From Ruminococcus sp. (lineage in GTDB: Bacteria > Bacillota > Clostridia > Oscillospirales > Ruminococcaceae), in assembly GCA_014799675.1 (NCBI GenBank), contig JAAVHM010000081.1, positions 1 to 6,505 of the forward strand: a stretch of DNA of 6,505 nucleotides. The letters run 5' to 3'. The translations under genes were made by a program, and so were the position numbers. The notes beneath the pieces were generated by a model, which had not been told where the DNA came from, made no database searches, and was given only the letters and a program-made list of their open reading frames with translations. This document shows positions 1 through 5,496 of this stretch, in pieces (within the stretch, counting starts at the first letter, position 1; each line of letters opens with the position of its first letter).

Positions 1-430
1 GCTTCTGGAGTTCGTCGGTATCTACGGCTTCGGAGACACGTTCACCGAAATGCTGACAACAATTACCTCCGACATTCTGAACCTGGTTTGGAAATGCGGT
101 ATCCAGATAATCATTTTCCTTTCGGCATTGCAGGGCATTCCGCCCTCCGCTAAGGAAGCCGCGGCTATCGAGGGCGCGACTTCATGGGAATTCTTCTGGA
201 AGATCACGCTTCCCTACATTTCCCCTATGATCGTTGTAAACATCGTTTATACGGTTATTGACTCGTTTACCGACCCGACCAACGAAGTAATGGGACGATT
301 GCTTGAGATACAAAGCGAATGGCGTTACGGCTTGTCGGCGGCAATGGCGTGGAGCTACTTCGGAATTATCCTTGTAGTACTGGGAATTATTTTCGCAATT
401 ATGAACAAACTCGTTTGGTACGATGATTAA
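1..430 (+). CDS. Carbohydrate ABC transporter permease, MalF/UgpA type (partial, N-terminus outside window)
   Basis: This is an inner-membrane permease subunit of an ABC sugar importer, cut by the left window edge; the reading frame is open from base 2, so the ATG at 50 is internal and not the start. About 142 residues remain. The cytoplasmic EAA loop that docks on the ATPase is clear: EAAAIEGATSWEFFWKITLP, beginning at base 155, with Glu in place of the usual Asp before the Gly. A hydrophobic helix precedes it (about bases 98-130) and two follow it (about 224-265 and 347-418), matching the C-terminal half of MalF-like proteins. The stop TAA (428-430) overlaps the ribosome binding site of the second permease, so the two are translated from one transcript and presumably form the heterodimeric channel. 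Family assignment is firm; the sugar cannot be told from this fragment. Confidence 0.93.
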   Translation, partial: LLEFVGIYGFGDTFTEMLTTITSDILNLVWKCGIQIIIFLSALQGIPPSAKEAAAIEGATSWEFFWKITLPYISPMIVVNIVYTVIDSFTDPTNEVMGRLLEIQSEWRYGLSAAMAWSYFGIILVVLGIIFAIMNKLVWYDD

Positions 431-436
431 AGGAGG
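429..436 (+). promoter_or_regulatory. Ribosome binding site deciding the start of the second permease
   Basis: AAAGGAGG overlaps the stop codon of the upstream permease and ends 10 bases before ATG 447. It lies downstream of the alternative ATG at 423 and so cannot serve that codon, which is why 447 is taken as the start. Confidence 0.8.
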
Positions 437-446
437 CGGAGAAAAA

Positions 447-1532
447 ATGGCTGAAATTGCAAAGAAAAACCCTATCTCCGACTTCATGGCAAAGCATAAG
501 GCGGAGAAACCACCCAAGGAACCCAAGATGTCCCGTAAGGAGAGAAGAGAGCGCTTCAAGAAGAGAATGGAGTGCCTCACTCCCGAGGAGCAGAGATATT
601 TAAAGAGAAAGCAGTTTACCGACGCGGTATGGCCTGTGTTCAGAGCGCTTATTGTTTTCGGACTTTGCTTCATTATCCTCTACCCACTGTTATATATGAT
701 CTCAGCGGCATTCCGTCCCAGAGCAGACATGAACGACCCCACAATAATGTGGATACCTAAGAACGTTACAATGTCCAACATCAAGGACGCTATCATTGCA
801 ATGGATTTCTGGAACACGCTGTGGACAACGCTGGTGCTTAATATCGGCTGCTCGCTGGTACAGGTAGTTACAACGGCGATAACTGGCTACGGCTTTGCAC
901 GGTACAACTTCAAGGGCAAGAACATTCTGTTCTTTGTCGTTATCATGATGATCCTTGTACCGCCGCAGATCATACTTATTCCTCAGTATATGTTCTTCCG
1001 TTACTTCGATCCGTTCGGACTTTTCACCCTTATCAGGGGAGAGGCTCTCAGCTTTATCGACACGGGCGTAACAATGTACTTCCCTGCGCTGACAGCAAAC
1101 GGACTTAGAGCAGGTCTGTTCATATACCTGTTCAGACAGTCCTTCAGAGGACTTCCCAAGGAGCTTGAGGACGCCGCGGCGCTTGACGGCTGCTCGCCTC
1201 TTACAACATTTGTAAGAGTAATGGTTCCCAACGCGGGAGCAACATTCCTTACAGTATTCCTGTTCTCTATCGTTTGGTACTGGAACGACTACTATGTAAG
1301 TACATCGTTCTTTATCGACAATCAGACAATTGCCCTTAAGCTTAAAAACCTCGACGCTAACCTGACACGTCTTATATTTGACGGCGGTAACGTTCAGGTA
1401 AATATCCGCGAGCTTATCGTTTGGATGGAAGCGGGCTGCTTGATTTCGATACTGCCCATTCTGGTACTGTACATCTGCTTGCAGAAGAACTTTACAGAGG
1501 GTATCGCTCGTTCAGGTCTTACAGGTATGTAA
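447..1532 (+). CDS. Carbohydrate ABC transporter permease, MalG type (COG0395-like), with long basic N-terminus
   Basis: This is the second membrane subunit of the sugar importer, 361 residues from ATG 447. An in-frame ATG at 423 would add 8 residues but lies before the AAAGGAGG at 429-436, which is well placed for 447. Six hydrophobic segments are visible, near residues 63-86, 124-147, 160-181, 211-230, 259-285 and 326-350. The EAA-type loop follows segment 4: LEDAAALDGCSPLTTF with D242, A243, A244, D247 and G248, so the usual Glu is Asp or shifted by one. MalG-type proteins are usually about 270-300 residues. The excess here is a Lys/Arg/Glu-rich cytoplasmic N-terminus (residues 1-58, including MSRKERRERFKKR) and a longer loop between segments 3 and 4 (about 184-210). 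It lies 16 bases after the first permease. The binding protein and ATPase are not in the window. Substrate unknown; the phosphorylase next door hints at an alpha-glucan oligosaccharide, which is inference only. Confidence 0.95.
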   Translation: MAEIAKKNPISDFMAKHKAEKPPKEPKMSRKERRERFKKRMECLTPEEQRYLKRKQFTDAVWPVFRALIVFGLCFIILYPLLYMISAAFRPRADMNDPTIMWIPKNVTMSNIKDAIIAMDFWNTLWTTLVLNIGCSLVQVVTTAITGYGFARYNFKGKNILFFVVIMMILVPPQIILIPQYMFFRYFDPFGLFTLIRGEALSFIDTGVTMYFPALTANGLRAGLFIYLFRQSFRGLPKELEDAAALDGCSPLTTFVRVMVPNAGATFLTVFLFSIVWYWNDYYVSTSFFIDNQTIALKLKNLDANLTRLIFDGGNVQVNIRELIVWMEAGCLISILPILVLYICLQKNFTEGIARSGLTGM

Positions 1533-1560
1533 GCCGGAGCAAGGAAACAATATGCAAGAT

Positions 1561-1603
1561 ACAAGATATGTGGGACTTATTCCTGCATATCTTGTTTTCT
1601 TTT
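1561..1603 (+). terminator. Intrinsic terminator of the ABC permease operon
   Basis: The arms at 1561-1574 and 1582-1595 form a 14-bp stem (ACAAGATATG pairs perfectly with CATATCTTGT; the inner four pairs include two G-U wobbles) with the 7-base loop ACTTATT. The T-rich tract TTTTCTTTT follows at 1595-1603. It lies 28 bases after the permease stop and should end the importer transcript before glgP. The stem is AU-rich, so its strength may depend on conditions. Confidence 0.85.
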
Positions 1604-1681
1604 GTGCAAGATAAATAAAAGCGTGTAAAATAATTGTCAAAGTCTTATATAAAACAATGGCAATTTTGTATAATATCACAC

Positions 1682-1710
1682 TTGTAAAATGACAGGAAAT
1701 GTGGTATAAT
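1682..1710 (+). promoter_or_regulatory. Probable sigma-A promoter of glgP with extended -10
   Basis: The -35 TTGTAA (1682-1687, 4 of 6 consensus) and a perfect -10 TATAAT (1705-1710) are separated by 17 bases. TG at 1702-1703 gives the extended form TGGTATAAT. Transcription would start near 1717, leaving a leader of about 63 bases before ATG 1780. A second TATAAT at 1669-1674 has no convincing -35 and is a weaker candidate. No clear CcpA-type cre site was seen in the 1533-1779 gap; the remainder is AT-rich with three copies of TGTAAAA (1624, 1683, 1723). Confidence 0.7.
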
Positions 1711-1766
1711 TATACTATATTTTGTAAAAATACAAGGTGGAGACATCAAGCTTAAATATACAGAAT

Positions 1767-1773
1767 GGAGAAG
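1767..1773 (+). promoter_or_regulatory. Ribosome binding site deciding the glgP start
   Basis: GGAGAAG lies just ahead of ATG 1780, with the GGAG core ending 9 bases before it. The earlier in-frame ATG at 1765 has no purine-rich motif at a usable distance; the nearest, GGTGGAG at 1736-1742, is 22 bases away. This favours 1780 over 1765, a difference of five residues. Confidence 0.6.
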
Positions 1774-1779
1774 ATAAAG

Positions 1780-4179
1780 ATGATAAATAATGTAATAAGC
1801 AAAGAGGATTTTGAGGAAAGACTTGTAAACGAGCTTCAGGTCGAGTTCAACGTTACTCCGACGGACGCTTCCGACAAACAGTTTTACAAGGCTTTGTCCG
1901 CGGTGGTGGTAGATATACTCCGTGAGAGACGCCGTAAGTTCAGAACAAAAAATCAGTCCGAGGGAAGAAAAGAGGTATACTACCTCTCAATGGAATTCCT
2001 TATGGGACGTTCCCTGAAAACGAGCCTTTTTAATCTTAACATCAACGAAATGGTTGCAGATGTCTTTAAAAAGTGGGACGTAAACCTTGAAAGAATTTAC
2101 GAGTACGAGCCTGACGCAGGTCTGGGCAACGGCGGTCTCGGTCGTCTTGCGGCTTGCTATCTGGACGGTCTTGCTACCGACGGCTACCCTGCAATGGGTT
2201 ACTCTATCTGTTATGAGTACGGTATCTTCAAGCAGAAGATAGAGGAGGGCTGGCAGACAGAGCTTCCCGACAACTGGCTCCCCGGCGGCGAAAGCTGGCT
2301 TGTTCCGAAAACAGATAAGACTATAGAGGTACACTTCGACGGTGAGCTTAACGAGTACTGGGACGAAAAGTACCACCATATTTCCCATGAAAACTATAGT
2401 ACGGTTCAGGCTGTTCCCTATGATATGTATGTTCCCGGCTACGGCAACGAGGCAGTCTCTGTTCTGAGACTGTGGCAGGCAAAAGCTCCCTCCTTTGATA
2501 TGGCGATGTTCAATCAGGGAGATTATGCAAAGGCTTTGAGCCAGAACACGGTTGCACAGGCTATTTCAAAGGTGCTTTATCCTAACGATAACCACCACGA
2601 GGGAAAGAGCCTCCGTCTCCGTCAGCAGTATTTCATGTGCGCCGCTTCAATAGGCGATATCGTTGACCGTCACATGAAGGTTTACGGCACTCTTGACAAC
2701 CTCCACGAAAAGGTTGCTATCCACATCAACGACACTCACCCCACGCTTGCTATCCCCGAGCTTATGAGAATTTTGCTGGACGACTGCGGCTACAGCTGGA
2801 CGAAGTCATGGCACATTGTTACAAATACATTTGCGTACACAAACCACACCGTCCTTGCGGAAGCTTTGGAGAAGTGGGACCTGAACCTTGTTAAGCAGAT
2901 AATCCCCCGTATTTTCTCAATCATTGTTGAGATAAACAACCGTTACTGCGCTGACCTTATGGAGCGTCTCGGCGACAGCGCAAAGGTCACAAAAATGTCT
3001 ATCATTCAGAACAATCAGATACACATGGCTCTGCTCTGCGTTTGCGCTTCACACAGCGTAAACGGCGTTTCAAAGCTTCACTCCGACATCATCAAGGACG
3101 ACGTTTTCAAGAACGAGTATGCGGACACACCCTATAAGTTCAAGAACGTTACCAACGGTATCGCTTACAGAAGATGGCTGCTCCAGTCCAACCTTGGTCT
3201 TACAAAGCTTTTGGAGGACACTATCGGCGAGGGCTTCAAGAAAAATGCGGGCGAGCTTATCAACTTCAACAAGTTTGAAAACGACGCAGCAGTTATTAAA
3301 CGTCTCGGCGACATCAAGAAGGAGAACAAGGAGCGTTTCGCGAAATACGTCAAGAGCAATTTCGGCGTAGTTCTTAACACAGAGGGAATTTTTGACGTGC
3401 AGGTAAAGCGTCTCCACGAGTACAAGAGACAGCACCTTAATGTGCTGAACATCATCTCGGAGTACAATATGCTTCTTGAAAATCCCGACGCGGATTTCGT
3501 ACCAAAGACATATATCTTTGCGGCAAAGGCTGCTCCCGGATATTATCTTGCAAAGCAGATCATCAAGATGATCTGGGCTTTGGGCGAGGAGATAAAGAAA
3601 AATCCCAAGATCAGCAAGAAGCTTCAGGTATTTTTCTTGGAGGACTATCGTGTGTCTCTTTCTGAGCTGCTTATGCCTGCGGCTGAAATTTCCGAGCAGA
3701 TATCCCTTGCGGGTAAGGAAGCTTCCGGTACGGGCAACATGAAGCTCATGCTCAACGGCGCGCTTACGCTTGGTACACTTGACGGCGCAAATATTGAAAT
3801 AAAGGATCAGGTCGGAATTGACAACATCTTTATTTTCGGCATGACCGCAGACGATGTGCTTGCAAAGCAGGCGCAGGGCTATAACCCCGAGGAGTACTGC
3901 AAAAACAACGAGGTCATCGACAAGGCTATCGCAAAGATGTACAACGGAATAAACAACTGCAAGTTTGACGAGGTTGCAAATTCCCTTAAATTCAAAGACC
4001 CGTATATGGTTCTTGCTGATTTCGACGCATATCAGAGCGCGCAGCAGTATTCTTCCGAGTGCTACAAGAGCCCCGACAAGTGGAACAAGATGTCCCTGCA
4101 CAACATTGCAGGCGCGGGAATATTCTCGGCAGACCGTTCTGTTGAGGATTACGCAAGAGACATCTGGAAGCTGAAATAA
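1780..4179 (+). CDS. glgP: Glycogen/maltodextrin phosphorylase (GT35 family)
   Basis: This PLP-dependent cytoplasmic enzyme splits terminal alpha-1,4-glucosyl units of glycogen or maltodextrins with phosphate, releasing glucose-1-phosphate. From ATG 1780 it has 799 residues, normal for the family; 1765 would give 804. The motifs occur in order: YYLSMEFLMGRSL from residue 67, EPDAGLGNGGLGRL 110-123, HINDTHP 315-321, NVTNGIAYRRWL about 457-468, VKRLHEYKRQ 542-551 and EASGTGNMK 647-655. By comparison with rabbit phosphorylase, the catalytic and phosphate-binding residues K543, R544, K549, E647, T651, G652 and the PLP lysine K655 are all present. No frameshift or lost motif is visible. It has its own promoter after the importer terminator. 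No clear terminator follows, so its transcript may continue into the zinc-ribbon gene. The sequence does not separate a GlgP (glycogen) from a MalP (maltodextrin) role; the sugar importer next door would suit the latter. Confidence 0.97.
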   Translation: MINNVISKEDFEERLVNELQVEFNVTPTDASDKQFYKALSAVVVDILRERRRKFRTKNQSEGRKEVYYLSMEFLMGRSLKTSLFNLNINEMVADVFKKWDVNLERIYEYEPDAGLGNGGLGRLAACYLDGLATDGYPAMGYSICYEYGIFKQKIEEGWQTELPDNWLPGGESWLVPKTDKTIEVHFDGELNEYWDEKYHHISHENYSTVQAVPYDMYVPGYGNEAVSVLRLWQAKAPSFDMAMFNQGDYAKALSQNTVAQAISKVLYPNDNHHEGKSLRLRQQYFMCAASIGDIVDRHMKVYGTLDNLHEKVAIHINDTHPTLAIPELMRILLDDCGYSWTKSWHIVTNTFAYTNHTVLAEALEKWDLNLVKQIIPRIFSIIVEINNRYCADLMERLGDSAKVTKMSIIQNNQIHMALLCVCASHSVNGVSKLHSDIIKDDVFKNEYADTPYKFKNVTNGIAYRRWLLQSNLGLTKLLEDTIGEGFKKNAGELINFNKFENDAAVIKRLGDIKKENKERFAKYVKSNFGVVLNTEGIFDVQVKRLHEYKRQHLNVLNIISEYNMLLENPDADFVPKTYIFAAKAAPGYYLAKQIIKMIWALGEEIKKNPKISKKLQVFFLEDYRVSLSELLMPAAEISEQISLAGKEASGTGNMKLMLNGALTLGTLDGANIEIKDQVGIDNIFIFGMTADDVLAKQAQGYNPEEYCKNNEVIDKAIAKMYNGINNCKFDEVANSLKFKDPYMVLADFDAYQSAQQYSSECYKSPDKWNKMSLHNIAGAGIFSADRSVEDYARDIWKLK

Positions 4180-4180
4180 G

Positions 4181-4208
4181 TTGACAATTGACAGTTGATA
4201 GTTGACAG
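4181..4208. repeat. Heptanucleotide tandem repeat, four units
   Basis: One base after the glgP stop, four 7-base units run head to tail: TTGACAA, TTGACAG, TTGATAG, TTGACAG, followed by TTC. Three units contain the perfect -35 hexamer TTGACA. It lies in the 79-base gap before the zinc-ribbon gene and looks like a short intergenic simple-sequence repeat. Confidence 0.85.
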
Positions 4209-4217
4209 TTCTATAAA
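4188..4217 (+). promoter_or_regulatory. Possible promoter of the zinc-ribbon gene, built on the heptad repeat
   Basis: TTGACA in the second repeat unit (4188-4193) is followed after 18 bases by TATAAA (4212-4217), a good sigma-A arrangement. It would start transcription near 4224, about 35 bases before ATG 4259. Since the repeat supplies the hexamer by its own sequence, the match could be accidental. Confidence 0.4.
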
Positions 4218-4258
4218 TCACAAGCTTTTAGTAAATTTAATAAGGTAGGGCAGTTCTT

Positions 4259-4453
4259 ATGGACGAAAAATGCAGCTTGTGCGGAGGCGAAATGCTGGAG
4301 GGCAATATTTTTTCGACACATGGCGTATTCTTTTATTTGGGGGGCGAGGAGAAAAAGCTCGTAAACCAAAAGAAAAGCGCGCTGAAAGCCTTTTGCTGCA
4401 AGGAATGCGGCAATATCCGCATAATGGCAGCCGAACTCGATAAATTAAAATAA
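4259..4453 (+). CDS. Small zinc-ribbon protein (DUF6487-like), function unknown
   Basis: This 64-residue protein has a treble-clef/zinc-ribbon layout: an N-terminal CSLC pair (C5, C8, followed by GGEM) and a C-terminal FCCKECGN (a CxxC pair plus one adjacent Cys). About 40 residues between them (aromatic and Gly-rich, then Lys-rich) would form the ribbon. These two knuckles probably bind one zinc ion. The layout resembles the small PF20097/DUF6487 proteins of Firmicutes, recalled and not searched. The start ATG 4259 follows GGTAGGG (4244-4250) by 8 bases. It stands between glgP and the MBL gene with about 80 and 155 bases of gap, and a terminator lies downstream. No signal peptide or membrane segment is seen. 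No reaction or partner can be assigned. Confidence 0.85.
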   Translation: MDEKCSLCGGEMLEGNIFSTHGVFFYLGGEEKKLVNQKKSALKAFCCKECGNIRIMAAELDKLK

Positions 4454-4468
4454 CAAGGCTGAGCCTTG
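4454..4468. repeat. Perfect inverted repeat directly after the zinc-ribbon stop codon
   Basis: CAAGGCT, a central G, then AGCCTTG make a 15-base perfect palindrome abutting the TAA at 4451-4453. As RNA it gives a 6-bp stem with a 3-base loop. No T tract follows, so it is not a standard terminator. It may protect the mRNA end, bind a dimeric protein, or form part of a leader structure with the repeats downstream. Confidence 0.6.
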
Positions 4469-4481
4469 ACCCTTATAGGTG

Positions 4482-4512
4482 TAAACGTTCCGCAAAGGGT
4501 TAAACGCTGCGC
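4482..4512. repeat. Imperfect direct repeat, 12-base units with 19-base period
   Basis: TAAACGTTCCGC (4482-4493) and TAAACGCTGCGC (4501-4512) match at 10 of 12 positions and start 19 bases apart, near two helical turns. AAGG follows each copy (4495 and 4516). TGTAAACGTT resembles the first ten positions of the CcpA cre consensus, but the right half does not fit. Role unknown; a regulator site or an RNA structure element are both possible. Confidence 0.5.
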
Positions 4513-4548
4513 TGTAAGGTAATAACAAATATTTTAATTAAAGCAAAT

Positions 4549-4581
4549 CAGCCGCGGGGCAGGGTTCTCGCGGCTGTTTTT
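4549..4581 (+). terminator. Intrinsic terminator immediately upstream of the MBL gene
   Basis: The arms CAGCCGCGGG (4549-4558) and CTCGCGGCTG (4567-4576) make a 10-bp GC-rich stem with one G-U pair and an 8-base loop. TTTTT follows at 4577-4581. It lies 95 bases after the zinc-ribbon stop and only 27 bases before ATG 4609, which leaves no room for an independent promoter downstream of it. It either ends the zinc-ribbon transcript with read-through or acts as an attenuator. Confidence 0.85.
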
Positions 4582-4608
4582 GTAATATTTTCTGAAAGAG
4601 GTATTTTT

Positions 4609-5487
4609 ATGTACGAATTACATCAAGTTGGCGAAAAAAGCTACTATATAGACTGTCCCGCCAAAATAGGCGTTTATCGGGCAAACGAGACCGACGTTTA
4701 TTTGATAGACAGCGGCAACGATAAGGACGCAGGCAGAAAGGTCAGAAAGATTCTTGACGAGCAGGGCTGGCAGCTTAAAGGTATCCTTAATACTCATTCC
4801 AACGCTGACCATATCGGCGGAAACCGATATTTACAGCAGCAGACAGGCTGCAAAATTTTTTCGAGTGGAATTGAAGCCGCGTTTACAGAAAACCCGATTT
4901 TGGAGCCATCCTTTTTGTACGGCGGTTATCCCTGCAAGGACTTGCGGCATAAATTTTTACTGGCGGAAAAAAGTGATATCACGGATTTTTCGGACAGCGA
5001 TTTTCCAAATGAAATAGAGATCATTCCGCTGAAAGGTCACTTTTTTGACATGGCGGGTTTTCGCACTCCCGATGACGTTGTTTATCTTGCAGATTGTCTT
5101 TCAAGCAGGGAAACTCTTGATAAGTACCAAATAGGTTTTATTTATGATGTTGCGGAATATATCAGTACTCTTGAAAAGGTAAAGTCTTTAAAAGCCAAAA
5201 TGTTCGTGCCGTCTCATGCTCCTGCCGCGGAAGATATTACAGAGCTTGCACAGTACAATATTAATAAAGTCAGCGAAATTGCGGAACATATTATAGAGAT
5301 TTGCAAAGAGCCGACCTGCTTTGAATTAATTCTTAAAAAGCTGTTTTTCGACTACGGATTGAAAATGAATTTTGAGCAGTACGTTTTAGTTGGAAGTACT
5401 GTTCGTTCGTATCTTTCATGGCTTAAAGACAGTGGAAAGCTGGAGACGCAGTTTGAAAACAATATACTGCTTTGGAAAGCAAATTAA
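4609..5487 (+). CDS. MBL-fold metallo-hydrolase with atypical HxNxDH motif and C-terminal helical/winged-helix-like domain
   Basis: This 292-residue protein has a metallo-beta-lactamase fold at residues 1 to about 210. The beta strand VYLIDSG (30-36) precedes the signature THSNADHIGG (62-71). Later ligands are in order: H144 in LKGHFFDMAG, D162 in YLADCLSS and H203 in PSHAP. The canonical HxHxDH is HxNxDH here: H63, N65, D67, H68. One zinc-1 ligand is therefore Asn, while the zinc-2 set D67, H68, D162 and H203 is complete. Residues about 235-292 (FELILKKLFF ... YVLVGSTVRSYLSWLKDSGKLE) look like a winged-helix tail of the type found in LACTB2-like MBL proteins. GAAAGAGG at 4594-4601, 7 bases before the ATG, supports the start. 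The stop overlaps the prmC ribosome binding site, so the two are cotranscribed. The substrate (thioester, RNA, nucleotide or other) cannot be told. Confidence 0.9.
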   Translation: MYELHQVGEKSYYIDCPAKIGVYRANETDVYLIDSGNDKDAGRKVRKILDEQGWQLKGILNTHSNADHIGGNRYLQQQTGCKIFSSGIEAAFTENPILEPSFLYGGYPCKDLRHKFLLAEKSDITDFSDSDFPNEIEIIPLKGHFFDMAGFRTPDDVVYLADCLSSRETLDKYQIGFIYDVAEYISTLEKVKSLKAKMFVPSHAPAAEDITELAQYNINKVSEIAEHIIEICKEPTCFELILKKLFFDYGLKMNFEQYVLVGSTVRSYLSWLKDSGKLETQFENNILLWKAN

Positions 5488-5491
5488 GGAG
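5486..5491 (+). promoter_or_regulatory. Ribosome binding site of prmC overlapping the MBL stop codon
   Basis: AAGGAG begins within the TAA stop (5485-5487) and ends 5 bases before ATG 5497. The tight arrangement shows cotranscription and probable translational coupling of the MBL gene and prmC, and fixes the prmC start. Confidence 0.8.
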
Positions 5492-5496
5492 AAAAT

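Noticed and set aside
423..446. ATG 423 as the start of the second permease, overlapping the first
   Set aside because: The strong AAAGGAGG lies after this ATG and serves ATG 447; the extra residues MIKGGGEK read as a translated ribosome binding site.
1765..1779. ATG 1765 as the glgP start
   Set aside because: It has no ribosome binding site at a usable distance, while GGAG at 1767-1770 is well placed for ATG 1780. The alternative is not excluded.
1987..2388. 133-codon - strand open frame inside glgP, and similar - strand frames at 182-673 and 5539-6048
   Set aside because: These are shadows of well-supported + strand genes, with no family resemblance or ribosome binding site.
3070..4221. 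383-codon open frame on the - strand, antisense to glgP
   Set aside because: It lies entirely over a phosphorylase gene whose motifs are all intact on the + strand. Its protein has no recognisable motif and the open frame follows from codon bias of the sense gene.
4454..4581. Known riboswitch or T-box in front of the MBL gene
   Set aside because: I recognise no conserved core of any known class, and no T-box sequence; only generic stems and a terminator are visible.
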